Assembly: GCF_963676685.1 (NCBI RefSeq)
Contig: NC_092350.1
Coordinates: forward strand, 43,383,705-43,447,704
Length of the DNA: 64,000 bases
DNA from: Mytilus edulis
Lineage: Eukaryota > Mollusca > Bivalvia > Mytilida > Mytilidae
Reading direction: 5' to 3'
Made by a program: the position numbers and the translations under genes. Positions 37,008-49,024 of this stretch are shown piece by piece. Each line of letters starts with the position of its first letter. Position 1 is the first letter of the stretch. The notes under the pieces were generated by a model. The model had not been told where the DNA came from, did not search any database, and saw only the letters and a list, made by a program, of their open reading frames with translations.

Positions 37008-37065
37008 ATTCTAACCCTAACACCCCTTACCCTAACACACCTTACTCTAAAACCTTAAACACCTT
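37008..37065. repeat. degenerate telomere-like CCCTAACA tract
   Basis: Words CTAACCCTAACACC, TTACCCTAACACACC and TTACTCTAA follow each other. Imperfect, about 50 bp, in the Polinton interior. Confidence 0.4.
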
Positions 37066-37378
37066 AATGAGCAGTTTTAAATCAAACTACTTTAACTTTT
37101 ACACCATGATGCTTATTTACCTGTATAATGTTACGTCATAACTTTTACTTACTAATATGACGTCACTTTTTTCACTGTCACCTTCCTACTTTCACGTTCA
37201 CTGTTAATTACTAAAATTGAAAGTGTTACAGCATTCTCTATTCTACACCACTGGTATGAACCCAGGCTATTCACTACTTTTTTTTATATAATCCAGAGCC
37301 ATCTGCATTACAGTGGTTCCGAAATTCATATAACGTATTTAACTTACAAACCACATATTCGGAACATCTTAGCATATC

Positions 37379-37470
37379 CTTACGGCAAAGTTCCGATTTA
37401 ATATTTTTCTGGGATCATGGCAATCCTGACCACAATTGGTGTTAAAAGTTGTTCCTTAACATATTTTCAT
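37379..37470 (+). repeat. single diverged satellite unit
   Basis: ACGGCAAAGTTCCGATTTAA and ATTTTTCTGGGATC mark a partial unit in the orientation of the right array, just left of the BEL/Pao insertion. Confidence 0.65.
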
Positions 37471-37478
37471 AATAATCA

Positions 37479-37627
37479 TGTCAGAAAATACACAAATACA
37501 AACATTATGCTATGGTAACGTTGTTACCATAACGCTATAGTGAGTGACGTTATTGTATTATTCATTAGCTATCATGACGATTAAACGTATATAGAACACA
37601 CAACGCATTTATTGAGATTTTTTAACA
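37479..37627 (+). repeat. BEL/Pao 5' LTR
   Basis: About 149 bp; shares ACAAACATTATGCTATGGTA and TGTTATTGTATTATTCATTA-like words with 40115-40209. Contains an inverted GTAACGTTGTTAC. Confidence 0.75.
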
Positions 37628-37681
37628 TTTATGGTGCCGTGACGGACGTTAAAGGCAATACGTGTCGGCAACAGAGCAGCA

Positions 37682-39925
37682 TTGACGAAGCTATGGATCA
37701 AATTCGAGGAGCTGAAAGAGAATCCTGAAAACGTCAAAATGGAGGAATTCAAAGCCATAGAGTATGCCGTAACCCAGAAAAAGAAGATTATTCATGATTT
37801 AAACGAGAAGATGAAAGAAATCCAACACGAGGATCACATTGAACAAGAAATTACAGACTTGGATGAGTATATGCTTGATTTAGACAGTAAACTAAAGCAA
37901 ATACGAAAACTTAAGCAAACAATCAAATCCCCCAACAATAATTCTAATTTAAAAGAAAGTAAACAATGAACGCTAACACTGAATGCTATATACCTACATC
38001 AAACGCTATTTATACAAACACATCAGCCGTTTACATGCTAAACACTAGAAAACGAATTCCATCGGAGGAAAATCCTACCGGAAATCAATCAAGCAACTTT
38101 ATTGGTCCGATTTTACTATCATACAATACTCAGGAAGATTGTTCGTATATACAACCACCAGCCCAACTACCAAATGTATTTAGTAATGTAAATCATAGAT
38201 TATTTTAATTAGATTAGCCACATTTTGACGGGTATGTTTTGCAGTTGAGCACATTTTGGGACTTTTGCGAATGTACCATACACTAAAATAGTAGCCTTAC
38301 ACCAATACAGAAATTTAGTTATCTGAAAGCCCAGCTTATAAGAACCGCCGCCCAAACCATATCAGGATTTGCGCTTACGCACACCAATTATGAGACAGCC
38401 GTTTGTTTGCTAAGAGAGAGATTTGGAAACTCACACAATTTTTTAATGCTTACATGAAATCACTCATGAGCTTACCCGCACCGACAAATGATGCATTTAG
38501 CTTGAGATCTTACGGAGACAAACTTGAATCATATGTGCGAGGATTACAGTCACTTTGTCAAACACCTGAGATGTATGGTTCGCTTTAGTTTTGGACAAGT
38601 TACCGATTGACATGAGAAAATCTATTGCAAGAAAACGCGGGAGATATAACTTGATATTGAAAAATCTACGAATAGCAATAACTAAAGAGATTGAAATACT
38701 TAAAGCTGGCGAAGGAGTCATGAATTCAGACATATTGTACGCCACTGCACTTTTTTTATGGGTACGCAATCACATTCATACAAGAGCGAATTCAAAGACA
38801 CACGTAAGATGGTAAATACACATACATGTACATGTATATTTTTTTTAACTGAGCACTATCCGGCGGAGTGCCCTGAAGTAACAGACGTAAACATAAGAAA
38901 TCAAATTGTAAAACAGAAACAGTTATGCTTTAACTGTAAAGGGTCACACTAAGTAGCCGCATGCCACTCTACTGAACGATGCAAAAAGTTTAACGGAATA
39001 CATCATACTAGCATATGTAAAGGAAAAGAGGTAATTCCAGGTATGACACCGCAGCCTACAATACAATAGTCAGCAATCAACGTAGCTGAAACACCAAACG
39101 AGACTACAGTAATGTATCCATCCCATCAGAGTCACGACATTCTCCCGAAAACAACAACTGCACCAGTTGTAAATAACGACCAAGAACTAGAAAGTAACAT
39201 CTTATTTGACGAGGGAGCACAGCCTTCTTCAATTTTATAACTCAGAAATTAACTGATAAATTAGAAACAAATCCTACAGAAAAAGTAAGCATTCATCCGT
39301 CTGTGATTTGAAATTTATCCCAGAAGGTTCGCAACTTAGACACTGCAACAATACAGTTACAGACCGACACAGTAGAAAAAGTCCACATCGACACACTCAT
39401 TGTTCCAGAGATTGCCGTTCCGATTTAAAACAAGATTTCACAGACTACAAGGAACTTTCCACTTTTAAACTTAAGTACAGAACGTTTCGAAATTGACTTA
39501 CTCATAGGCACCGACTACTACTGGTAAATTATCGAGGACAGAGTTATAAGAGGAAAATGACCAATCGTTGTACAGTCAAAGTTCGGATGTGTGTTATCAG
39601 GACTAATCAATAGAAACATCCACCATCCGACAACATCTATAGCTCTGGTAAACGTCATTGAAAACAAGAACACAGCGAAAAAGGAAAGTCCACGGCAAAG
39701 TTGCTATGGAAACATGACCGTTCAGATGATATACCTTCAGGCACGACCGTTGACAAAAGAAGACCAGAAGACACATCACAATGGCTCGTACAAAGTAGAT
39801 CGCACATGAACCCACTTAAGGAAAATTTCAAAGAAAGTAACTTGCTACCTAGACGAACGAACACACCATCAACTGGTAGAGTCAAGAACCCAAATAGATA
39901 CAAGAAAGGAACTTACAACGCATAA
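37682..39925 (+). pseudogene. BEL/Pao Gag-protease remnant
   Basis: Starts with a coiled-coil-like ORF (37682-37969, 95 codons). A Pao-type Gag core follows in shifting frames, with short segments such as FSYLKAQLIRTAAQTISG and YETAVCLLRERFGNSHN (about 38310-38445), then a zinc knuckle CFNCKGSH (about 38929-38952). A protease-like segment has LFDEGAQ (about 39206) and LIGTDYYW (about 39502-39525). Stops and frameshifts break it in many places and polymerase domains are absent, so it is dead. Confidence 0.75.
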
Positions 39926-40114
39926 AGAAAATTACCGCTGAGTGATGCTACAGTAGGCGGCAGAAGAAAAATCCATGAATGGACTATGAGATAAACTTTA
40001 GTTGTGATCAGTTAAGGTTAAGGAACTAGATTATTTTATTTGAGATGGACATAAATTTAAATTTCTTTTATCTATATTGTGAACTTACATTTTCTTACAA
40101 TTTTTCGTTACATA

Positions 40115-40209
40115 CTTCAGAAAATACGCAAGGTACAAACATTATGCTATGGTAACGCTATAGTAAGTGATGTTATTGTATTATTCATTACCTATCACTA
40201 CATTTAAAC
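40115..40209 (+). repeat. partial BEL/Pao 3' LTR at satellite junction
   Basis: TACAAACATTATGCTATGGT onward follows the 5' LTR, then stops at TTAAACG where GGCAAAGTTCC of the satellite begins. ACG is common to both sides, as in a microhomology junction. Confidence 0.75.
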
Positions 40210-43002
40210 GGCAAAGTTCCGAACCGGACCTACTTCATTTCAAAGGTATTGATCCAAGCTATTTACCAGTTAAATAGTTTTCTGGGATCCGGGCCCGTCT
40301 GGCCACAACAGAGGTTCAAAGTTGCCCATTTATGTAATTTCGAAATCAAACACACATTCGGTACTCCTCGACATATCCCTACGGCAAAGTTCCGAACCGG
40401 ACCTAGCTCATTTCAAATGTATTGATTTAAGCTATTTGCCACTTAAATATTTTTTCTGGGATCCGGGCCCGTCTGGCCTACACAGAGGTTCAAAGTTGCC
40501 CATTTACGTAATTTCCAAATCAAACACACATTCGGTACTCCTCGACATATCCCTACGGCAAAGTTCCGAACCGGACCTAGCTCATTTCAAAGGTACTGAT
40601 CCAAGCTATTCCCCACTTAAATATGTTTCTGGGATCCGGGCCCGTCTGGCCTACACAGAGGTTCAAAGTTGCTCATTTACGTATTTTCCATATCAAACAC
40701 ACATTCGGTACTCCTCGACATATCCCTACGGCAAAGTTCCGAACCGGACCTAGTTCATTTCAAAGGTATTGATCCAAGCTATTTACCAGTTAAATAGTTT
40801 TCTGGGATCCGGGCCCGTCTGGCCACAACAGAGGTTCAAAGTTGCCCATTTACGTAATTTCCAAATCAAACACACATTCGGTACTCCTCGACATATCCCT
40901 ACGGCAAAGTTCCGAACCGGACCTAGTTCATTTCAAAGGTATTGATCCAAGCTATTTACCAGTTAAATAGTTTTCTGGGATCCGGGCCCGTCTGGCCTAC
41001 ACAGAGGTTCAAAGTTGCCCATTTACGTATTTTCCATATCAACCACACATTCGGTACTCCTCGACATATCCCTACGGCAAAGTTCCGAACCGGACCTAGC
41101 TCATTTCAAAGGTCTTGATTCAAGCTATTTGCCACTTAAATATTTTTTCTGTGATCCGGGCCCGTCTGGCCACCACAGAGGTTCAAAGGTGCCTCTTAAC
41201 GTAATTTTCCGTTTTAACCATATGCATACATTCGGTACTTTTCGGCATATACCAACGGCAAAGTTCCGAACCGGACCTAGCTCATTTTAAAGGTATTGAC
41301 CCAAGCTATTCCCCACTTAAATATTTTTCTGGGATCCGGGCCCGTCTGGCCACCACAGAGGTTCAAAGGTGCCTCTTAACGTAATTTTCCGTTTTAACCA
41401 TATGCATACATTCGGTACTTTTCGGCATATACCAACGGCAAAGTTCCGAACTGGACCTAGCTCATTTTAAAGGTATTGACCCAAGCTATTCCCCACTTAA
41501 ATATTTTTCTGGGATCCGGGCCCGTCTGGCCACCACAGAGGTTCAAAGGTGCCTCTTAACGTAATTTTCCGTTTTAACCATATGCATACATTCGGTACTT
41601 TTCGGCATATACCAACGGCAAAGTTCCGAACCGGACCTAGCTCATTTTAAAGGTATTGACCCAAGCTATTCCCCACTTAAATATTTTTCTGGGATCCGGG
41701 CCCGTCTGGCCACCACAGAGGTTCAAAGGTGCCTCTTAACGTAATTTTCCGTTTTAACCATATGCATACATTCGGTACTTTTCGGCATATACCAACGGCA
41801 AAGTTCCGAACTGGACCTAGCTCATTTTAAAGGTATTGACCCAAGCTATTCCCCACTTAAATATTTTTCTGGGATCCGGGCCCGTCTGGCCACCACAGAG
41901 GTTCAAAGGTGCCTCTTAACGTAATTTTCCGTTTTAACCATATGCATACATTCGGTACTTTTCGGCATATACCAACGGCAAAGTTCCGAACCGGACCTAG
42001 CTCATTTTAAAGGTATTGACCCAAGCTATTCCCCACTTAAATATTTTTCTGGGATCCGGGCCCGTCTGGCCACCACAGAGGTTCAAAGGTGCCTCTTAAC
42101 GTAATTTTCCGTTTTAACCATATGCATACATTCGGTACTTTTCGGCATATACCAACGGCAAAGTTCCGAACTGGACCTAGCTCATTTTAAAGGTATTGAC
42201 CCAAGCTATTCCCCACTTAAATATTTTTCTGGGATCCGGGCCCGTCTGGCCACCACAGAGGTTCAAAGGTGCCTCTTAACGTAATTTTCCGTTTTAACCA
42301 TATGCATACATTCGGTACTTTTCGGCATATACCAACGGCAAAGTTCCGAACCGGACCTAGCTCATTTTAAAGGTATTGACCCAAGCTATTCCCCACTTAA
42401 ATATTTTTCTGGGATCCGGGCCCGTCTGGCCACCACAGAGGTTCAAAGGTGCCTCTTAACGTAATTTTCCGTTTTAACCATATGCATACATTCGGTACTT
42501 TTCGGCATATACCAACGGCAAAGTTCCGAACTGGACCTAGCTCATTTTAAAGGTATTGACCCAAGCTATTCCCCACTTAAATATTTTTCTGGGATCCGGG
42601 CCCGTCTGGCCACCACAGAGGTTCAAAGGTGCCTCTTAACGTAATTTTCCGTTTTAACCATATGCATACATTCGGTACTTTTCGGCATATACCAACGGCA
42701 AAGTTCCGAACCGGACCTAGCTCATTTTAAAGGTATTGACCCAAGCTATTCCCCACTTAAATATTTTTCTGGGATCCGGGCCCGTCTGGCCACCACAGAG
42801 GTTCAAAGGTGCCTCTTAACGTAATTTTCCGTTTTAACCATATGCATACATTCGGTACTTTTCGGCATATACCAACGGCAAAGTTCCGAACTGGACCTAG
42901 CTCATTTTAAAGGTATTGACCCAAGCTATTCCCCACTTAAATATTTTTCTGGGATCCGGGCCCGTCTGGCCACCACAGAGGTTCAAAGGTGCCTCTTAAT
43001 AG
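40209..43002 (+). repeat. right satellite array, 173/180-bp units
   Basis: Opposite orientation to the left array. About five or six type A units (to about 41140) are followed by ten type B units of exactly 180 bp. The B units alternate GAACCGGACC and GAACTGGACC, giving five 360-bp dimers with no other difference that I could see. A 5-kb element then interrupts the array after CCTCTTAA. Confidence 0.93.
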
Positions 43003-43869
43003 TCTAGTCAAAATAGCATTTGACCTCAAAAAAATTGCAACAGAATTTGTTTTGGTATTTTTCGATTCAAAATGGCTTTCTTTGTAACATACCAAAAGTC
43101 TACCAAGATATCTGAGTGGGAACATGTATTTTTTTGGGTGAAAAATAGCAAAATTTGTCAAAAATAGCGAAAAACTGGGAAAAGCTTGTTAAACATTCAT
43201 TTTTGATGATAATTATTTCAAATCAAAAGTTTTAGAACAGTTTATACAGTGTTTATGAAATGAAATAACAAAAAAATAGTTTTTTTTTATAAACATGAAA
43301 TTTTAGGTGAAAACATCCAAATTTTGTTGGAATTTGAGATTCACGTAGTGTGAATTGATTACCAAAACAGACAGGAAAATATAAAAAAAGGTAATAGAAG
43401 TTCATTTTATTCTTTAAAAAAGACAGAAACCTTTATTTTAATCATTCGTAAACTTTACAGCAATTCCTTCTTGGGTAAATGATGATTTTGAGTAAAATAT
43501 AGTAAAATCAATCAAAAATCGTTAAAAACTGGGAAAACACCAATTTGGAGTTTTAACTGTTTTTGAATCACTCCAAAATAGAAAAACGGAAATCTTAATA
43601 TAGTTATAATCAGATCAAACAAAATTCATTGTAAAACAATAGTAAAATAACTGTTTTTGGTGAAAAAAGCTAAATTTGTCAAAAAATCGTCAAAAAGTGG
43701 AAAAAAATACAATTTATATTTTTCAGAAACCATTTTTCAACAGACACATCATTTGGTGTCACAGTTTGTTTACAGTTGCATCTTATATTTAAATGTTAAG
43801 AAGCTTATCAGGAGTAGGTGGAAGTTCCATAAAATTGTACAAAGTCTTACATGTTTGATTTCCCAACCA

Positions 43870-44562
43870 TAGTCTGCATGGTCTGTAGGATCTATGTGAA
43901 CTTCTTCTGATAATACACTTGAAGGCTATGAAATTGCACCGAATCTGATGTTGGTGGTAAACTTTTCACCTGAACCAATGTGTTTCCAGTAATTACTATA
44001 GATTTGAATTTTCTCCAGAGAAGAATGTCAAGTCCTTCTGGAGGAAGTCCTCCATATAAACATGTGAGCACTTCTTCTCCTGCTTTGATGATATTTGCTT
44101 TAATGAAGCCTTATTCATGAAAACTTGATCTTAATGGAAGTCCTTTGCTTATTCCAAAAAGCCTAGATGATGAGTCACAACCTGTTATAGAATTCAAAAA
44201 GAGCAACAAATTACAAACATCATTCCCAAGAAATTCTTTAGACCGTTTTATGTTCCATAATTTAATTTTTTTGGTTGATTGTCATTTATTCAGATTTAAA
44301 AATAACCCGTTTGCACTGCTGATTAACATGATGAATAAGTAACACTAATAGATCCGTATCTTCACCATTTACTATGACTACTCAAGACAAAGCACAATCC
44401 AAAGCTGTTTTCACAATCTGCATCACCAGTTGCATTCTGACATCTAATGTTATTATCTTTTAGCTTGTCCCAAAGCACGTTCATAAGATATAGGAAGATG
44501 TGGTGTGAGTGCCAATGAGACATTACTCTCCATCCAAATAACAATTTATAAAAGTAAACCAT
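43870..44562 (-). pseudogene. decayed transposon-associated gene (TGCD-motif family, PIN-like?)
   Basis: On the minus strand, in shifting frames, in this order: CQNATGDADCEN (about 44390-44450), then LFLNSITGCDSSSRLFG (about 44155-44205), then GGLPPEGLDILLWRKF and SLPPTSDSVQFHS (about 43920-44060). DAD...TGCD(S/T)(S/T)S...LPPTS is the motif order of a gene family I recall as scattered and multicopy in mollusc and cnidarian genomes. Its acidic motifs look PIN-nuclease-like, but that is my inference. The lower part is also in the right inverted arm (about 46670-46990). Broken by stops and frameshifts. Confidence 0.5.
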
Positions 44563-44672
44563 TATAGGTCAATGTACGGCCTTCAACACGGAGCCTTGGC
44601 TCACACCAAACAACAAGCTATAAAGGGCCCCAAAATTATTAGTGTAAAACCATTCAAACGGGAAAACCAACG
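44487..44672 (+). repeat. R1 mussel repeat copy
   Basis: GGAAGATGTGGTGTGAGTGC, GTACGGCCTTCAACACGGAG and CAAGCTATAAAGGGCCCC, inserted in the middle of the 5-kb TIR element. Confidence 0.8.
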
Positions 44673-45090
44673 AGCTTGTTTGTTTTGACTGTTTGACATG
44701 AAAAGTTCCTCTTTAGTAATGGATAATAGATTTTTTTCTTCATCAATACTACATACAACAGACCGTTTTTGCAGTAGTCTTTCTACAGATTCGACTGTAG
44801 AACAAATATTGATGAAAAGAGTCAAATCTTGTGGAGGTCTAACCAGGGGCAGCGGAATGGGTGAATCAGAGAATGGGACAGATTTATCAAGTACTGTGGA
44901 TTCATTATTATTCGTTGGAAACTAATTTTGTGGGTTTCGTGGGTACATATGCACCACGAATTCAAATATTCAAAGAATAGCATAATACCAATGGGCTTTG
45001 TATACAGAGACCGGCAGAACCATGAAATCAAATATCCACAAAATGCAAGTTTTCAGCAATTCACGAAAATAAATGAATCCACAGTAACTA

Positions 45091-46634
45091 AACAACTAAA
45101 TGATAAAAAAGCTAAAATTGATATGCCAATACAAAAACAACGATATGCTAACAACAGAGCGAGATCAATATTTGAGATGGAAGGAACATTTTCAAGAGGA
45201 TCTTAATACAAAAGAACCAGATAATCTAGCAATTTTCCCTGAGGCACCCTTAGACCTTGAAATAGACACAGATCCACCTTCAAAACAAGAAATACAGGCA
45301 GCCATTAAAAGCTTGAAAAACAAAAAGTCACCTGGCATAGACCAACTAAATGCAGAACGTTTTAAGATAGATACAGTGCTAGCAGCAGATACTGTACACC
45401 CAGTATTCAAGAAAATATGGGAGCAAGCTGTTATTCCTAACAGTTGGTCTGAAGGCAACATCATATAAATACCAAAATCAGGAGACTTAACATACTGCAA
45501 TATTTGGAGAGGAATCACCTTACTATCCATTCCAAGTAAGGTCTTCTGCATAATTTTAATATCAAGAATTATAGAGGCTGTTGATAAGAAATTATGACAA
45601 GAACAAGCGCGTTTCAGAAAAGGTAGAGGCTGCATAGACCACATATTGGTCCTATGTAACAACTGAGAACAGTGTCATGAGTTGCAGAGAAATCTACTAG
45701 TAAATTTTGTGGACTTCGAGAAAGCGTTTGACAGCTTACACCGGGAAAGTCTTTAGGGTAGTTCTGAGAAACTATGGAATACCAGGTAAGATAGTGCATC
45801 TCATCAAGCAGTTCTATACAAATTTCTCAAGAACCATCAACTATGAAGCTGACACTAGTTTCCTTGTAAAATCAGGAGTAAGACAAGGATGTCTTATGTC
45901 ATCTGTGCTGTTCATAATTGCTATTGATTGGGTAATGAGAACAACCCCAGCAGAAAGTAACAATGGATTGAGAGGGACACTTTGTACCACAGGACACAGA
46001 CTATGCTGATGATTTAGCACTTTTATTCCATACCAAAGACCATATGAAAGAGAAGACCAAAAAGCTAGAAGAAACAGCTAAAATGATTGGACTTAAGATC
46101 AATGCCAAAAAGACAAAGCTAGTGTTCCTCAATACAGAAAGACATCCTATCATATTTATAGAAGGAAAACAGCTGGAAACAGTAGATTCATTTATTTATC
46201 TAGGCAGTTGTATAATAACAGAAAGTGGTGCTGAAAGAGATATAAAGATCAGAATAGGAAAAGCTAGATCCGCATTCATTAGACTAGGCAACATCTGGAA
46301 AACAACAGCCTTTTCAAAGAAGATCAATATCAGGCTCTATAACAGCTGTGTTCTTTCTGTACCCCTATATGGCTCAGAGAGCCGGAGAATGACTGAGAAA
46401 GATATCAACAGGCTCTCCAGCTACTATAACAGATGTCTGAGGAAAATAATGAAAATATTCTGGCCAAACAAAATCTCCAACAAAGACCTACATGAGATGA
46501 CCAGCACCAAGGACATGGAGACTTTGCCGATATAAAAAAGCTGGAGGTGGCTTTGTCATGTTATACGCAAAACCTCTAATGATTGTCCTTGCCCTATGTG
46601 CCATAAGGCATAGCAAGGACTAAGTAAGTAAAGA
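45091..46634 (+). pseudogene. non-LTR (LINE) reverse transcriptase remnant
   Basis: From YLRWKEHFQEDLN (about 45150) the translation follows a LINE ORF2. It has KNKKSPGIDQLNAE (RT start, about 45320), FVDFEKAFDSLHR (RT motif A, about 45707), GVRQGCLMSSVLF (motif B, about 45875) and YADDLALL (catalytic motif, 46002-46025). ETVDSFIYLGS and YGSESRRMTE follow, downstream of the RT core. At least three stops or frameshifts break it, and the 5' half (endonuclease) is missing. It ends near GGCATAGCAAGGACTAAG with a short TAAG repeat, the usual 5'-truncated LINE form. Clade not assigned. Confidence 0.85.
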
Positions 46635-48027
46635 CATGTTTTAAAAACACTTAACCAAGGATATCTGAAAACGCATGTCAAGTTTTAATGAATAATGCTT
46701 TATTAAAGCAGATATCATCAAAACAGGAAAAGAAGCATCTGATTCAGGGCAATTTCATAGTCTTCGAATGTATTATCTGTGCCAAAAATGGATGTAAGAA
46801 GGAGTTGACATAGATCCGACAGACCATGCAGACAATGGTTAGTAAACTTCACGTGGAAAACTTCGTCCAATTTTGATTGAACTTCCTCCTGCAATTGATA
46901 AAAGTTTTAACATTCTAAGATGCAAATGATGTGTCTGTAGACAAAATGGTCGGTAGGATGCGGTGAATGTTGTGGTTTGAGTTTTTCTAATACTGTTCCC
47001 ATTGCTGAATCTGACTTTACTGATGAAAAGGTATTTGTTGTATACAAAAAATTATGGAATAATCTTTAAAAAAAATGTTTCCACGTATCTTGTCATTTAC
47101 TTTTAAATCATCCGTTTTGGTCAATGATACTTTTTTACCTCTCATTATGCATGGTCAACAAATCTATGATGTTCGCTTAACATCTCTTGTTGGTTAAATG
47201 AGTATGAATCTAAGCATTGCACTTTTTCATATAAAGAATATAAATTAATCTTATCTGAGATCTTAATTGATTTCTGAAAAAACTATGAATTTTGTCATTT
47301 TTTTCTAGTTTTTGTCAATTTTGGGCCAAATTTTGCTTCTTTTTTTTTTTTAACACAAAATCAGTTATTTACAAATTTGTTTTACAATGAATTTTGTTTG
47401 ATCTGATTAATTCTATTACGATTTGCATTTTTTTAAATTTTTGGAGTGATTTAAAAACAGTTAAAATTCCAAATTGGTGTTTTTCCAGTTTTTAACGATT
47501 TTTTGATGATTTTGCTATATTTTACCCAAAATCACCATTTACCCTATTAAAAATTGCTGTTAAGTTTTGGAATGATTAGAATAAAGGTTTTTGTCTTTTG
47601 TGAACTATCAAATGAACCTCTATTACCAATATTCATATTTTTCCAGTCCTGTTGGTAATCAATTCATGCTTTGAAGATCTCAAATTCCAACAAAAATCGG
47701 ATGTTTTCACCTAAAATTTCATGTTTATAAAACAAAAACTATTTTTTTATTATAATATTTCATAAACACTGTATAACCTGTTGTAAAACTTTTGATTTGA
47801 AATTATTATCATCAAAAATGAATGTTTAACAAGCTTTTCCCAGTTTTTCACTATTTTTGTCAAATTTTGCTATTTTTCACCCAAAAAATCCATTTTCCCA
47901 CTCAGATATCTTGGTAGACTTTTAGTATGTTACAAAGAAAGCCTTTTAGATTTGAAAAATACCAAAACAAATTCTGTTGCAATTTTTTTGAGGTTGGCCA
48001 CATTTTTCATCTATTTTGACTAGACTA

Positions 48028-48375
48028 TAACGTAATTTTCCGTTTTAACCATATGCATACATTCGGTACTTTTCGGCATATACCAACGGCAAAGTTCCGA
48101 TCCGGACCTAGCTCATTTTAAAGGTATTGACCCAAGCTATTCCCCACTTAAATATTTTTCTGGGATCCGGGCCCGTCTGGCCACCACAGAGGTTCAAAGG
48201 TGCCTCTTAACGTAATTTTCCGTTTTAACCATATGCATACATTCGGTACTTTTCGGCATATACCAACGGCAAAGTTCCGAACTGGACCTAGCTCATTTTA
48301 AAGGTATTGACCCAAGCTATTCCCCACTTAAATATTTTTCTGGGATCCGGGCCCGTCTGGCCACCACAGAGGTCC
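48028..48375 (+). repeat. last two satellite units of the right array
   Basis: Two type B units (GATCCGGACC and GAACTGGACC variants) continue the right array beyond the 5-kb insertion and join the unique TIR at GGTCCAAAGTCGTCTTAGG. Confidence 0.9.
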
Positions 48376-49009
48376 AAAGTCGTCTTAGGGTGGTCACCTT
48401 CATTTAAGCAGTCTCTGGTAGCTGTTCACTATTAATTTCTTTTCTTTTTTGGCTTTCCATAAGTATTTCTATGTATATTTCTATATGTTTCTGGAGTAAT
48501 TGGATTTTGTTTCATATTTTATATATTAAATTACATCTTTGGTGAATCCTCTGTTATGTTTTATTGATAAAAATCTATATAACATAAAAACAAATATACA
48601 ACTTGTATCAGGGTTTATATTCGAGGACAACGAAAATTTATGACAGCTTGAAGGGGTCATAAAATGGTATCTTTTCCCTCAGGCTTTATAGTGATTTTCA
48701 ACTAAATTTAAATATTGAACCGACGGCTAGCAGTCGGTTGGATATTGAATATCAATTATCGAATGTCAAATAAAGGACAGACCGCTTACATACATATTTA
48801 AAACGGAATGAAATGCTTTAGAAATTAGCAGAAACCGTGAAATTGTCGATCTCCGCTGTTAGATTGCATTTAACCAAGATTTAGCGATTTTTGGAACGTT
48901 TGAGCCTCAAGCAGTTTTTTGGTTTTTAGACATATCGTCAAAATTGGCTGCTGGAAAAAAGTGGCTGCTATCTTGATTGGCCGATAAAAGTGGCTGCCAG
49001 CTTGAGTCT
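48376..49009 (-). repeat. right terminal inverted repeat, unique part
   Basis: Reverse complement of 24377-24992 with scattered differences; ends GTGGCTGCCAGCTTGAGTCT. Confidence 0.9.
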
Positions 49010-49024
49010 GGTTTGTTTTTCATT

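Larger units (their letters stand above)
37479..40209 (+). mobile_element. decayed BEL/Pao LTR retrotransposon, 3' LTR truncated
   Basis: 5' LTR at 37479-37627 (TGTCAG...ACA), then a primer-binding-site-like TGGTGCCGTGACGG at 37632 and Gag-protease remnants to about 39900. A partial 3' LTR (about 40115-40209) matches the 5' LTR through TTAAACG and then passes directly into satellite sequence, losing about 40 bp. No reverse transcriptase or integrase seen. Confidence 0.8.
43003..48027 (-). mobile_element. 5-kb near-palindromic TIR element in satellite
   Basis: Ends TAGTCTAGTCAAAATAG and CTATTTTGACTAGACTA with target duplication TAA (43000-43002 and 48028-48030) in the satellite word CTTAACG. 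The inverted arms extend about 1.1 kb (43003-44140) and 1.35 kb (46665-48027). The arms are AT-rich, with one about 120-bp indel between them. Between them lie a decayed ORF region, an R1 copy and a LINE. A TAA duplication suits PIF/Harbinger, but no transposase was identified, so the class is uncertain. Confidence 0.82.
24377..49009 (-). mobile_element. 24.6-kb decayed Maverick/Polinton with satellite-bearing inverted ends
   Basis: The two ends are long inverted repeats: AGACTCAAGCTGGCAGCCAC at the left and its reverse complement at the right, continuing for about 620 bp of closely matching unique sequence. Both arms then enter the same 173/180-bp satellite at the same phase (GACCTCTGTGGTGG). 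The interior encodes remnants of a protein-primed family B DNA polymerase on the minus strand. Size, long TIRs with AG at the termini, and this polymerase fit Maverick/Polinton elements. No integrase, packaging ATPase, protease or capsid gene was recognised. GTTTTTCA occurs beside both ends, but a clean 6-bp target duplication is not evident. Later insertions: BEL/Pao, a MITE, a 5-kb TIR element and a LINE. Confidence 0.75.
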
